Source: JBCDCY01 sp039180875
GTDB lineage: Bacteria; Pseudomonadota; Alphaproteobacteria; Rhodobacterales; Rhodobacteraceae
Assembly (NCBI GenBank): GCA_039180875.1
Contig: JBCDCY010000001.1
Coordinates: 496,001-560,000 of the forward strand
Direction of reading: 5' to 3'
Length of the DNA: 64,000 bases
Shown: piece after piece, positions 33,606 to 42,621 of the stretch
How the letters are laid out: each line of letters opens with the position of its first letter
How positions within the stretch are numbered: the stretch's first letter is position 1
Program-made: the position numbers and the translations under genes
The notes under the pieces: generated by a model
The model's database searches: none
What the model was told of the DNA's origin: nothing
Seen by the model: only the letters and a program-made list of their open reading frames with translations

Positions 33606-34438
33606 GCTTTCAGCCGGTCGTCCCGCTCTCCGGTCTCTCCGGCTGGCGCTTCCTGGAGCGGACGGAGGCGGCGCAGCGCGAGACCTTCAACAAGGGTCCA
33701 GAGCTCGCCCGCGACATCGCCTACTTCCGCGAGAACATCGGCGCGGTCGAAACGGCCGAGGATCTGGTCGGCGACCGGCGTTTGCTGAAGGTCGCCCTCG
33801 GCGCCTTTGGCATGAGCGAGGAAATCGACAAGCGCGCCTTCGTCCGCAAGATCCTGGAGGACGGCACGGAGGATCCGAGCGCCTTCGCCAACCGCCTGGT
33901 CGATCGCCGCTACAAGGAGTTCGCGGCGACCCTCGGCTTCGGCAATATCAGCGGATCGCGCCTCGGGCTTTCCAGCGTCGTCGACGGCATCGTCGACGGC
34001 TACATGTCGCGCTCGTTCGAGGAAGCCGTCGGCAATGTCGACCAGACCATGCGGCTGGCGCTCAACTTCCGGCGCGAAATCCGCGAGATCGCCGGTGGCC
34101 CCGGGACGGAGACCGCCCGCTGGCTGAACGTCCTCGGCGACCGGCCGATGCGCGAGGTGATGATCCAGGCCCTCGGGATCCCGAACGAGACGAGTTCCCT
34201 CGACCTCGACAAGCAGGCCGAGATCTTCGCCGACCGGGCCCAACGCACCTTTGGCGCCTCAGATCCCGCGATGTTCGGCGATCCCGCCAAGGTGGACGAG
34301 GCGATCCGCACCTATCTGTTGCGCGCCCAGGCCGCGAACGGGCCGTCGATCACCACGCCGGGGTTCACCGCGCTGACGCTGCTCGGCGGTGCCGGCGCGT
34401 CCGCAGGCATCACCAATCTGGTCCTGAGCCGGACTTAA
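33602..34438 (+). CDS. DUF1217-family flagellar cluster protein
   Basis: 278 residues, helical, without signal peptide or membrane segment. The DUF1217 features are the region FNKGPELARDIAYFRENIGA, DRRLLKVALGAFGMSEEIDK, KRAFVRKILEDGTEDPSAFA and NRLVDRRYKEFAATLGFGN. Family members occur in alphaproteobacterial flagellar loci, usually next to flbT and flaF, but their action is not established. It overlaps flbT by four bases and ends 13 bases from convergent fliI. Confidence 0.85.
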   Translation: MSFQPVVPLSGLSGWRFLERTEAAQRETFNKGPELARDIAYFRENIGAVETAEDLVGDRRLLKVALGAFGMSEEIDKRAFVRKILEDGTEDPSAFANRLVDRRYKEFAATLGFGNISGSRLGLSSVVDGIVDGYMSRSFEEAVGNVDQTMRLALNFRREIREIAGGPGTETARWLNVLGDRPMREVMIQALGIPNETSSLDLDKQAEIFADRAQRTFGASDPAMFGDPAKVDEAIRTYLLRAQAANGPSITTPGFTALTLLGGAGASAGITNLVLSRT

Positions 34439-34451
34439 GCGCCGCCCGGGC

Positions 34452-35771
34452 TCAGGCCTCGCTGCCCAGGATCTCCTCCAGCTTCTCGAACGCCGCTTCG
34501 GGCGCGGATGCGCGAGCGGAAAAGAACGCGTCGAGCTTGGGCCAAAGCGTGATCGCCTCGTCCACCGCCGGATCGCTGCCGGCGACGTAGAGCCCGGCCT
34601 GCACCATGGGCGCGGCCTGCTCATAGGTCGCGACCACGCGGCGCGCCCGGGCGATCAGCGCGTTCTCATGCTCCGCCGCCACGCCCGGCAACGAGCGGGA
34701 GACGGAACGGCGCACGTCGATGGCCGGAAAACGGCCACGCTCGGCAATCTCGCGATCCAGGATAATGTGACCGTCGAGGATGCCGCGGGTGATGTCGGCC
34801 ACCGGCTCCTCCATGTCGGAGCCGGCCACCAGCACCGAGAAGATCGCGCTGATATCGCCCATCCCCTCCCGATCGGGGCCGGGCCCGGCACGCTCGGCCA
34901 ATCCCGCGATCAGGGCTGCCGTCGAGGGCGGGAAGGCGCGAAGGCTCGGCGTCTCTCCCGCCGTCAAGGCCACCTCCCGATGGGCCTCGGCGAAGCGGGA
35001 GATCGAATCGACGATCAGCAGCACGTGCTGGCCGGCATCGCGAAAACACTCCGCCACGCTCATCGCCAGCCAGGCGGCGCGGCGCTTGATGAGCGGCGAT
35101 TGATCCGACGTCGCGGCAATGACGACGGAGCGCGCCAGCCCCTCCGACCCCAGCGCATCTTCCACGAAGTCGCGCAGCTCCCGCCCGCGCTCGCCGATCA
35201 GTACGAAGACGACGACGTCCGCTTCGACGCCCCGGGCAAGATCGGCCAGCAGCGAGGTCTTGCCCACGCCGGAGCCCGCGAAGATGCCGATGCGCTGGCC
35301 GCGCGCCAGCGGCAGCATGGTGTCGAACGCCGCGAGGCCGGTGCCGACCCGGGCGCCAAGTCGGCGCCGGCCGGCCGCCGGCGGAGGGGCCGCCCGCAAC
35401 GTCCCGGCCTTCGGCCCCGGCGTGAGCGGTCCACCGTCGAGCGGCGCACCGAAGGCGTCGATCACCCGACCCGTCCAGGAGAGATCTGGGCGGATCTCGC
35501 GCTCCGGCAACAGCTCCACATCCGCGCCGATGGCGATGCCGTCGGTCGCCTCGTACATCATCGCCCGGGCCTCGCGGTCCGAGAGGGCGACGATCTCCCC
35601 CTCCCGCCGTCCGCTGTCACCCAGGGCGATGGAGACCCGATCGCCCAGTCGCGCGTGGTGGGCGAGGCCGAGCACCCGCACCGCCCCGGTGTCGACGGCG
35701 CTTACGGTACCGAAGCGCCGGGTGGGCCGCACCTCCGCCAGGCGCCCCATCAGTGTCTCAACCGTTCCCAT
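34452..35771 (-). CDS. fliI: Flagellum-specific ATPase FliI
   Basis: 439 residues from ATG at 35771 (MGTVETLMGRLAEV) with GGAGGGG before it; an 11-codon upstream extension is rejected. The P-loop is AGSGVGKTSLLADLARG near residues 163-179, with VFVLIGERGRELRDFVEDAL, LLIVDSISRFAEAHREVALT (Walker B near 255) and LVAGSDMEEPVADITRGILD. These are hallmarks of the F1-like flagellar ATPase. It energises export with FliH (17021) and FliJ. It is transcribed alone, divergent from flgB. Confidence 0.97.
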   Translation of the reverse strand: MGTVETLMGRLAEVRPTRRFGTVSAVDTGAVRVLGLAHHARLGDRVSIALGDSGRREGEIVALSDREARAMMYEATDGIAIGADVELLPEREIRPDLSWTGRVIDAFGAPLDGGPLTPGPKAGTLRAAPPPAAGRRRLGARVGTGLAAFDTMLPLARGQRIGIFAGSGVGKTSLLADLARGVEADVVVFVLIGERGRELRDFVEDALGSEGLARSVVIAATSDQSPLIKRRAAWLAMSVAECFRDAGQHVLLIVDSISRFAEAHREVALTAGETPSLRAFPPSTAALIAGLAERAGPGPDREGMGDISAIFSVLVAGSDMEEPVADITRGILDGHIILDREIAERGRFPAIDVRRSVSRSLPGVAAEHENALIARARRVVATYEQAAPMVQAGLYVAGSDPAVDEAITLWPKLDAFFSARASAPEAAFEKLEEILGSEA

Positions 35772-35880
35772 CGCTCCCCTCCGTTCCACGCCGGATCGGC
35801 ACAATTCGCGCGACCGGCTTACGCTTTATCAACCGGCGACGGTTAAGCCCGGATTGCGATCCGGATGGGAGAAGCCCAAA

Positions 35881-36291
35881 GTGTTCAAGGATCTGGCAAT
35901 CCTTCGCCTGGCGGAGGGGCTGGCATCGCACGCATCGGCCCGACAGCGGCTGATTGCGGAGAACGTGGCGAATGCCGACACGCCCGGCTATGTCGCGCGC
36001 GATCTGCCGACCTTCTCGGCGGCGATGGTGACGGCGCGGCCGACCCAACCGGCCGTCGCGTCGGGGGCCAGCCGGCCCGGCCATTTCGAGATGCCCGACA
36101 TCGGCACCGGAATGACCGCCGGGGTGGAACAGACGCCCGCCCCCGGCAGCACGGCGCCGAACGGCAATGCCGTCTCCCTCGAAGATCAGATGATGCGCGG
36201 CGCGACGGTCAAGATGCAGCATGACCTCGCCCTCGGCGTCTATTCCAAATCACTCAATCTGCTGCGCCTCGGCCTCGGCCGGGCGCGCTAA
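35881..36291 (+). CDS. flgB: Flagellar proximal rod protein FlgB
   Basis: 136 residues from GTG at 35881 after GGGAGAAG. The N-terminal rod motif is ASARQRLIAENVANADTPGY (about residues 17-36), then VARDLPTFSAAM, and the C-terminal MMRGATVKMQHDLALGVYSK, where an Asn/Ala-type helix completes the rod fold. FlgB joins the rod to the MS ring with FliE. The open frame continues far upstream, but that part is antisense to fliI. It starts the flgB-flgC-fliE-fliQ-flhA operon; GGTTAAGC near 35840 is a possible regulatory half-site. Confidence 0.94.
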   Translation: MFKDLAILRLAEGLASHASARQRLIAENVANADTPGYVARDLPTFSAAMVTARPTQPAVASGASRPGHFEMPDIGTGMTAGVEQTPAPGSTAPNGNAVSLEDQMMRGATVKMQHDLALGVYSKSLNLLRLGLGRAR

Positions 36292-36313
36292 GCCAACACC
36301 CGGAGGTCGAGAG

Positions 36314-36703
36314 ATGGACGTCTTCCTCGCCACAATGGAGCGTGCGGCCGGCGGCATGTCGGCCCAGGCAGCCCGCCTGCGCACGACATCGGAGAATATC
36401 GCCAATGTCGACACGCCCGGCTACCAGCGAAAAATGCTGACATTTGAACAGATCGCGCTCGCCGACGGCGGCGCGACCGTCGCGGCGGGCCCGGTCCAGC
36501 TCGACGGGGCCGAGCGGGAGCGGATCTACGACCCGTCCCATCCGATGGCCGGGAACGACGGCTTCTATACCGGCTCCAACGTCGAGCTGATGGTGGAGAT
36601 CGGCGATTCCCGCGAGGCCCAGCGCAGCTACGAGGCGAACCTCAGGGTGATGGATCAGGCGCGGAAGATGGCGAGCTCGATGCTCGAGCTCCTGCGCCGC
36701 TAA
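36314..36703 (+). CDS. flgC: Flagellar proximal rod protein FlgC
   Basis: 129 residues from ATG at 36314 with CGGAGGTCGAGAG upstream. The rod signature is AARLRTTSENIANVDTPGYQ, then RKMLTFEQIALAD, the block ERIYDPSHPMAGNDGFYTGS and NVELMVEIGDSREAQRSYEA near the C-terminus. Together these are diagnostic of FlgC. It follows flgB by 22 bases. Confidence 0.96.
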   Translation: MDVFLATMERAAGGMSAQAARLRTTSENIANVDTPGYQRKMLTFEQIALADGGATVAAGPVQLDGAERERIYDPSHPMAGNDGFYTGSNVELMVEIGDSREAQRSYEANLRVMDQARKMASSMLELLRR

Positions 36704-36728
36704 TCGAACGAGAGAGGGGACGACGAGG

Positions 36729-37028
36729 ATGGAAAGCGCAAGCGCACTGATCTCTGATTTCTACGCCCGGTCGCTGTCGGGCGCCCAGCCGAACGCAGCG
36801 GAGAGCAACGGACCGGTCGGCGGGGCAGACTTCGCCTCGATGGCCGCCGACGTGCTGTCGGAGATCCGGCAGACGGAGGGGATCGCCCAAAGCGGCCTGA
36901 CCGCCGGCGCCGATCCGCAGTCCGTGGTGATGGCCCTGGCCGAGACCGAGCTTGCCATCGAGACGGCGGTGACAGTCCGCGACAAGATCGTCGAGGCCTA
37001 TCAGGAACTCCTCCGCATGCCGGTCTGA
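36729..37028 (+). CDS. fliE: Flagellar hook-basal body adapter FliE
   Basis: 99 residues. The C-terminal half holds the FliE motif: GADPQSVVMALAETELAIET and VTVRDKIVEAYQELLRMPV. The N-terminal half is polar. FliE links the MS ring to the rod. A GAGAGAGGGGACGACGAGG stretch precedes the ATG. It stands between flgC and fliQ, two bases before the fliQ start. Confidence 0.94.
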   Translation: MESASALISDFYARSLSGAQPNAAESNGPVGGADFASMAADVLSEIRQTEGIAQSGLTAGADPQSVVMALAETELAIETAVTVRDKIVEAYQELLRMPV

Positions 37029-37030
37029 GC

Positions 37031-37297
37031 ATGGGCGAGGCGGAGATCATGGACGTCATGCGGGCGGGGCTTTGGATCGCCTTCCTGGTGTCGTTGCCGA
37101 TCCTGACCACCGCGCTGGTCATCGGCCTCGTGATCGGCCTTTTCCAGGCGCTCACCAGCATCCAGGAGATGACGCTGACCTTCGTGCCCAAGCTGGCGGC
37201 GATCGCCGTCGCCTACTGGCTGTCCATGAGCTTCATGACCAACCTCCTGATCGACTTCTTCCATCAACACCTCATCGTCGCGATCGCCGGGGGTTAA
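37031..37297 (+). CDS. fliQ: Flagellar type III export protein FliQ
   Basis: 88 residues with two membrane segments (about 13-37 and 50-75). FliQ motifs are AFLVSLPILTTALVIGLVIG, LFQALTSIQEMTLTFVPKLA and the C-terminal LIDFFHQHLI. It is part of the export gate with FliP (15915) and FliR (40212), which are in other operons. The length is normal. Confidence 0.96.
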   Translation: MGEAEIMDVMRAGLWIAFLVSLPILTTALVIGLVIGLFQALTSIQEMTLTFVPKLAAIAVAYWLSMSFMTNLLIDFFHQHLIVAIAGG

Positions 37298-37301
37298 TGC
37301 T

Positions 37302-38138
37302 TTGACATTCAAGAGCAAAATCCCGCGGCCCGGGATCTGGGCCGGTTTGCTGATGCTCGCCCTGACGGCTGGAGCGACGGCGGGCCGGGGGGCCACGACC
37401 AACGATCCCGCCCACGCGGCCAACGCGACGGCGGCGGTTTGTGATCAGGCGGCACGCATCGCCTCCAACGAGAGCGGCGTGCCGGTCGAGGTGCTGCGCG
37501 CCGTCACCCGGACGGAGACCGGGCGCCGGCTGCACGGCCGCCTCCGCCCCTGGCCCTGGACGATCAATATGGAGGGGGCCGGCCACTGGTTCGACAGCGC
37601 GGGCGAGGCCATCGCCTACGCCACCCGCTCCCATGCCGGCGGGGCGCGCAGCTTCGACATGGGCTGTTTCCAGATCAACTACCGCTGGCACGGCATGCAC
37701 TTCGATAACCTGGCCGAGATGATGGATCCGGTGGCCTCGGCCCGCTATGCCGCACGCTTTCTCGGCGAGCTCTACCGCGAGACCGGCAACTGGACGGAGG
37801 CGGTCGGGCGCTACCACTCCCGCACGCCGAGCTTTCAGCAGCGCTACCTACAGCGCTATCGCCGGATCCTGGCGGCCCTGCCCGCGATGCCCGATCTGGC
37901 CCTCGCCCCGCCGCCACCGCGGATCGCGGCGGAAGTCGCGCCGGCGCGGCCGGAGCCCGAACGACAGGTGGCGCAGGCACCCCGTGCGATCCAGCCGCCG
38001 GCGGAGCTGCAGGCCCAGGCCGCCGCGAGCCTCGCCGGGCTCACCGCAGCCCTGCCGCCGACGCCCGGGGCGGTGCGCCTCACCCAGCGGGTGGTGAACG
38101 GCGGGCTGCTGACCGGCGCCCGGCCGCTGTTCGACTGA
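37302..38138 (+). CDS. Flagellar-operon lytic transglycosylase (SLT domain, SltF-like)
   Basis: 278 residues from TTG at 37302, five bases after fliQ and preceded by GGGGGTTA. A signal peptide (about 1-28) leads to an SLT-type domain with the putative catalytic Glu in LRAVTRTETGRR (near residue 70), GCFQINYRWHGMHF, ARYAARFLGELYRETGNWTE and GRYHS. A Pro/Ala-rich tail without repeats follows (about 195-260). Such enzymes cut peptidoglycan so that the rod can pass; in Rhodobacter, SltF does this with FlgJ. Here FlgJ lacks the enzyme domain, so this gene is the likely partner. Confidence 0.88.
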   Translation: MTFKSKIPRPGIWAGLLMLALTAGATAGRGATTNDPAHAANATAAVCDQAARIASNESGVPVEVLRAVTRTETGRRLHGRLRPWPWTINMEGAGHWFDSAGEAIAYATRSHAGGARSFDMGCFQINYRWHGMHFDNLAEMMDPVASARYAARFLGELYRETGNWTEAVGRYHSRTPSFQQRYLQRYRRILAALPAMPDLALAPPPPRIAAEVAPARPEPERQVAQAPRAIQPPAELQAQAAASLAGLTAALPPTPGAVRLTQRVVNGGLLTGARPLFD

Positions 38139-38148
38139 GGCGACGGGC

Positions 38149-40212
38149 ATGAAGATCAGCGAGCTTTATCAACCCACGGTCCTCCTGGCCCTGGCGCTGT
38201 TCGCGGTCATCGTGATGATGATCCTGCCGATGCCGGCCTGGGTGCTGGACCTCGGCCTCGCGGCCTCCTTCGGGCTGGCGATCCTGATCTTCACCGTGAC
38301 GCTCTTCATCGACCGGCCGCTGGATTTTTCGTCCTTCCCGACGGTGCTGCTCGCGTCCCTGATGCTGCGCCTTTCGCTCAATGTGTCCTCGACCAAGCTG
38401 ATCATCGGCGAGGGGCACAACGGCACCCATGCGGCCGGGGGTGTGATCGAGGGCTTCGCCATGTTCGTCATGGGCGGCTCGGTCTTCCTCGGCCTCGTGG
38501 TCTTCGGCGTGCTGATGATCGTGAACTTCATCGTCATCACCAAGGGTGCCGGGCGGATGGCCGAGGTCGGCGCACGTTTCGCGCTCGACGGCATGCCGGG
38601 CAAGCAGCTCGCCATCGACAGCGACATGGCGGCCGGCGCCATCAGCCATGAGGAGGCGCGCGACCGCCGGCGCCTGGAGCAGGAGGAGACGACGTTCTTC
38701 GGCTCCCTCGACGGTGCCTCGAAATTCGTGAAGGGCGACGCGGTCGCGGGCCTGCTGATCACGCTCCTCAACCTGCTGATGGGCCTGGCGATCGGCGTGC
38801 TGGCCCACGGCAAACCGATCGGCGACGCGTTCGAGACCTATGCGATCCTCACCGTGGGCGACGGTCTGGTGAGCCAGATCCCGGCGGTCATCATCTCGAT
38901 CGCCGCGGCGCTTCTGCTGTCAAAGGGCGGCGCCGCGGGCTCGACCGACAAGGCACTGCTTGCCCAGTTCGGCAAGTACCCGGTCGCGATGTGGACGGTG
39001 GCGGCGCTGCTCGCGCTCTTCGCCTTCGTGCCCGGCCTGCCTTTCGTGCCGTTCGTCCTCGGCGCCGGACTGCTTGCGGGCGCGGCCTGGGTCGCCCGCC
39101 GGCGCGCGGTAGAAGAAGCCGTGGCGGCCGAGACGGAGGCGCCGGCGCCGCCGCCCAAGAAGCAACTCGGCGACATGCTCGACCTCGACGAGATCCACCT
39201 GGAGTTTGCGCCGGATCTGGTCAGCACGGTGATGGACGAGGCGACCGGCCTCTACGCCCGCATCGTCAACATGCGCAACCACATCGCCCAGACCTACGGC
39301 GTGATCATCCCCGAGATCCGCCTGACCGACAACGCAGCCCTTCCACCGGGCACCTACGTCATCCGCATCCAAGGGGTGGAGACGGCGCGGGCGGAGCTCG
39401 AGAGCGAGCGTGTGCTCGTCCTCCTGAACGACGAGGATCCGCCGCCCGCCGGGCGCGACGTCTCCGAGCCCGTCTTCGGCGCCCCGGCCCGCTGGATCGA
39501 CGCGGCCCAGCAGGAGGAGGCGGCGCTGATGGGCCTTTCGGTCATCACGCCGACGGAGGTGGTGGCGACCCATCTGATGGAGGTGATCAAGCTCAACTTC
39601 GGCCGCCTGTTCTCCCGCCGAGCGCTGCGCAAACTGCTTGATGAGTTCGCCAAGCCGAGCGACGGCGCCCGGGCCGAGGCCAACCGCCGCATCCTCGACG
39701 AGTTCATCCCCGACAAGGTGCCGGTGGAACTGCTGCACGCCGTGCTCCGCCTGCTCTTGGAGGAGCGGGTCTCGATCCGCAACCTGCCGCTGATCCTCGA
39801 GGCCGTGGCGGAGGCGAAACAGGTCGCCGGCAGTGCCGAGCTGATCTCCGAACATGTGCGCCACCGCCTCGGCTTTCAGATCGTCTCCGAGATCGTCGAG
39901 CGGGACGGCGCCCTGCCGCTCATCCAATTGGCGCCCGAATGGGAGCAGACGTTCCAGGCGCATCAGATCGACGGTGCCGAGGGCGGCGTCGACGTCGCGC
40001 TGCCGCCGGACGAGTTCAACCGCTTGGCCCGCGCCGTCGGGGAGCGTCTGGCCAAGGCGAGCGAGGCCGGTCGCTTTCCCGCCATCGCCACCTCGACCCG
40101 GCGGCGGCGCTTCGTGCGCACGGTGCTGAGCTCCAAGGGCATCCGCAATCCGGTGCTGAGCTTCGAGGAGATCGGCCACGAGGCGAAGCCGGCGCTGTTG
40201 GGCGTCGCCTGA
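38149..40212 (+). CDS. flhA: Flagellar export gate protein FlhA
   Basis: 687 residues. The N-terminal half has eight membrane segments with VLDLGLAASFGLAILIFTVT, PTVLLASLMLRLSLNVSSTK and the FHIPEP region GRMAEVGARFALDGMPGKQL plus AGAISHEEARDRRRLEQEET. The C-terminal cytoplasmic domain begins near residue 340 (LGDMLDLDEIHLEFAPDLVS) and contains VITPTEVVATHLMEVIKLNF and LLHAVLRLLLEERVSIRNLP. FlhA forms the nonameric ring that receives substrates. The stop shares bases with the fliR ATG. Confidence 0.97.
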   Translation: MKISELYQPTVLLALALFAVIVMMILPMPAWVLDLGLAASFGLAILIFTVTLFIDRPLDFSSFPTVLLASLMLRLSLNVSSTKLIIGEGHNGTHAAGGVIEGFAMFVMGGSVFLGLVVFGVLMIVNFIVITKGAGRMAEVGARFALDGMPGKQLAIDSDMAAGAISHEEARDRRRLEQEETTFFGSLDGASKFVKGDAVAGLLITLLNLLMGLAIGVLAHGKPIGDAFETYAILTVGDGLVSQIPAVIISIAAALLLSKGGAAGSTDKALLAQFGKYPVAMWTVAALLALFAFVPGLPFVPFVLGAGLLAGAAWVARRRAVEEAVAAETEAPAPPPKKQLGDMLDLDEIHLEFAPDLVSTVMDEATGLYARIVNMRNHIAQTYGVIIPEIRLTDNAALPPGTYVIRIQGVETARAELESERVLVLLNDEDPPPAGRDVSEPVFGAPARWIDAAQQEEAALMGLSVITPTEVVATHLMEVIKLNFGRLFSRRALRKLLDEFAKPSDGARAEANRRILDEFIPDKVPVELLHAVLRLLLEERVSIRNLPLILEAVAEAKQVAGSAELISEHVRHRLGFQIVSEIVERDGALPLIQLAPEWEQTFQAHQIDGAEGGVDVALPPDEFNRLARAVGERLAKASEAGRFPAIATSTRRRRFVRTVLSSKGIRNPVLSFEEIGHEAKPALLGVA

Positions 40213-41003
40213 TGCAGCCCCTGCTCGAGCTTCTGGCGCCACTGCTCGAGGAGGCGGAGCTTCAGGTCTACGTGCTGATGGCGGTCTTCGTTCGGGTGGG
40301 CGCGGTGGTCGCGCTGTTGCCGGGCTTCGGCGAGCAGACCCTGCCGCTCCGCGTCCGCCTGGCCGCGGCGATCGCGATGACGCTGATCGTCTGGCCGGCC
40401 GTGCGGCCTCTGGCAGCCGAGCCGCCGGCCACGATGCTCGCCTTCACCCTGATGTTGCTGGCCGAGGCGACGGCCGGGCTGCTGCTCGGCATCGCGTTTC
40501 GGCTGCTGATCATGGTGCTGCAACTCGCCGGATCGGTGGCGGCCCAGGCGACATCGGTGGCCCAGATCTTCGGTGCCGGCATGACCCCCGATCCGCTGCC
40601 GGCCCTCGGCAACATCCTGGTCATCGCCGGCATCGCGCTCGCACTGACGGCCGGTCTGCACGTGAAGGCAGCGGCGGCGCTCAGCCTCTCCTACGACATC
40701 CTGCCGTTCGGCCGCTTTCCCTCGGGCTCCGACGTGGCGGCCTGGGGCGTGGCCCGGATCGGCCATGCCTTTGCCCTGGCGCTCACGCTTGCCGGGCCGT
40801 TCGTGGTGATGTCCTTCGTCTATAACGTGGCTCTCGGCGCGATCAGCCGGGCGATGCCGCAACTGATGGTCGCCTTCGTCGGCGCCCCGGCGATCACCGC
40901 GGCGGCCATCCTGATGTTCTTTCTGGCCGCGCCGGCGATGCTGCAGACCTGGATGACGGCCTTCGACGCGACGCTCGCCGCGCCGTTCGAGGCCAGCCCA
41001 TGA
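40212..41003 (+). CDS. fliR: Flagellar type III export protein FliR
   Basis: 263 residues from ATG at 40212, overlapping the flhA stop by one base. About six membrane segments are present, with LMAVFVRVGAVVALLPGFGE, the motif GLLLGIAFRLLIMVLQLAGS (near 88-107) and FVVMSFVYNVALGAISRAMP near 197-216. These are typical FliR blocks. It completes the FliP-FliQ-FliR gate and overlaps flhB by four bases. Confidence 0.95.
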   Translation: MQPLLELLAPLLEEAELQVYVLMAVFVRVGAVVALLPGFGEQTLPLRVRLAAAIAMTLIVWPAVRPLAAEPPATMLAFTLMLLAEATAGLLLGIAFRLLIMVLQLAGSVAAQATSVAQIFGAGMTPDPLPALGNILVIAGIALALTAGLHVKAAAALSLSYDILPFGRFPSGSDVAAWGVARIGHAFALALTLAGPFVVMSFVYNVALGAISRAMPQLMVAFVGAPAITAAAILMFFLAAPAMLQTWMTAFDATLAAPFEASP

Positions 41004-42112
41004 GCGATCAGGGCCAGGACAGCGCGGCGGAGAAGTCGTTCGATCCGACGCCGAAACGGCTGGAGGATGCGCGCAAGAAGGGCGATGTGCCGCGCTCCGC
41101 CGATGTCGGGGCGGCCGCCTCCTATCTCGGGCTGCTGCTGGCGCTTGGGGCTGCCGGGGTGGCGATGATGCAGGGCTCGGGCAGCACGCTCGCCATCTTT
41201 CTGGCGCGGGCCGAAACCCTCGGGCCCCGCCTGCTCGACCAGGGCGGGCCGGCCGTGGCCGCCGGGCTGGTGGGGGAGGTGGTGGTCGCGCTCCTCCCAC
41301 TCCTGGTGTTGCCGGGGATCTGCGCCCTGCTGGCGATCCTGGCCCAGCGCGCCTTCGTCGTGGCGCCGAGCAAGCTCGAGCCCAAGCTCTCCCGCATCTC
41401 GCTCATCGAAAATGCCAAGAACAAGTACGGGCTGACCGGCATCGTCGAGTTCTCCAAGACCTTCGTGAAGATGCTGGCGGTCACCGGGGTGCTCGCCATT
41501 TTCGCGATGCGCGAGGTGGACAACGTCGTCGGCCTCGCCCGGGCGCCGGCGGTGGCCATCCCGCACGAGATGATGCGCCTCGGCCTGGCGCTGCTGGCGC
41601 TGATCACGGTGCTCGCTATCGCCATCGGCGGCATCGACTATTTCTGGCAGCGCTTCGACCATATCCGCAAATTGCGGATGACTCTGCAGGATATCCGGGA
41701 CGAGACGAAGGAGTCCGACGGCGATCCCTATCTCCGCTCCCGTCGGCGCCAGCGGGCCGAGGAGATCGCCAAGAACCAGATGCTGGCCGATGTGCCCGGA
41801 GCGGATGTGGTGCTGGTCAACCCCACCCACTATGCCGTGGCGCTGAAGTGGAGCCGCGAAGCCGGCTCTGCTCCCCATTGCGTGGCCAAGGGCGTGGACG
41901 AGATCGCCCATGCCATCCGCGACACCGCGATGAAGAGCGGCGTGCCGGTGCATCGCGACGCCCCGACCGCCCGGGCGCTTTACGGCCTGGTGGAGATCGG
42001 GCAGGAAGTGCCGCCCGACCATTACCGCGCCGTCGCCGCCGCCATCCGCTTTGCCGAGGAGATGCGGCGGAAGGCGCGCAGCCGCAGCTATTATACCGGA
42101 GAAGCGGGATGA
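41000..42112 (+). CDS. flhB: Flagellar export switch protein FlhB
   Basis: 370 residues. The N-terminus has SFDPTPKRLEDARKKGDVPR, the usual FlhB opening, followed by four membrane segments. The self-cleavage motif NPTH is present in VVLVNPTHYAVALKW near residues 272-286, then the C-terminal GVPVHRDAPTARALYGLVEI. Cleavage at NPTH lets FlhB change substrate class under FliK control. It overlaps both fliR and the next gene by four bases. Confidence 0.97.
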   Translation: MSDQGQDSAAEKSFDPTPKRLEDARKKGDVPRSADVGAAASYLGLLLALGAAGVAMMQGSGSTLAIFLARAETLGPRLLDQGGPAVAAGLVGEVVVALLPLLVLPGICALLAILAQRAFVVAPSKLEPKLSRISLIENAKNKYGLTGIVEFSKTFVKMLAVTGVLAIFAMREVDNVVGLARAPAVAIPHEMMRLGLALLALITVLAIAIGGIDYFWQRFDHIRKLRMTLQDIRDETKESDGDPYLRSRRRQRAEEIAKNQMLADVPGADVVLVNPTHYAVALKWSREAGSAPHCVAKGVDEIAHAIRDTAMKSGVPVHRDAPTARALYGLVEIGQEVPPDHYRAVAAAIRFAEEMRRKARSRSYYTGEAG

Positions 42113-42513
42113 GCGCGCAGGGCCGGCTCACCACCTTGCGCCGCCTCGGCACCCTCACGGCCCGCGCGGCGGAGGCGGCGGAGGCGACGCTTCTCCGGGC
42201 CCGGGCGGCAGAGACAGCGGCGAAGGCAGCCCTCGCCCGCCACGACGCCGACCTGTTCGAACAGGCGCCCCGACCCGAGGCCGGCCCGGCGGAGCAGCAG
42301 GCCTACGCCAGCTGGCTGGTCTGGCATCGCCAGGCCCGGGCCCGGCTCGCGGGCAACCTCGATCGGGCGGCGGCGGAGGCCGCCAAGGCCCGCCACGCGC
42401 TCGCCCTCGCCCACGGGCGGCAGGAGGCGGTCGGTCACCTGACCACTCGGGCAGCAGCCGAGGACAGGCAGACCACGGCGCGCCGGCTGGAGCGGGACGG
42501 CCAGCCGATCTGA
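42109..42513 (+). CDS. fliJ: FliJ-like flagellar coiled-coil protein
   Basis: 134 residues, no signal or membrane segment, nearly continuous helix rich in Ala and Arg (RAAEAAEATLLRARAAETAA, KARHALALAHGRQEAVGHLT). The size, coiled-coil character and position at the end of the flhA-fliR-flhB operon suggest FliJ or a general export chaperone. The sequence itself has no decisive motif. No other fliJ candidate lies beside fliI in the window. A four-base overlap with flhB supports co-translation. Confidence 0.55.
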   Translation: MSAQGRLTTLRRLGTLTARAAEAAEATLLRARAAETAAKAALARHDADLFEQAPRPEAGPAEQQAYASWLVWHRQARARLAGNLDRAAAEAAKARHALALAHGRQEAVGHLTTRAAAEDRQTTARRLERDGQPI

Positions 42514-42621
42514 GACACTTGGGCGGCTCCCGTCCTCCCAGCCAATCGCCTTGCCACCCCAAGCCAATCCTGCCATGTCGCCAGGCGGATAGCCCGCCGA
42601 GGCCGTCCCCAACCCAGCGGA

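Noticed and set aside
35119..35880. Long plus-strand extension of the flgB frame
   Set aside because: This part is antisense to fliI; flgB starts at GTG 35881 with a ribosome site and the expected length.
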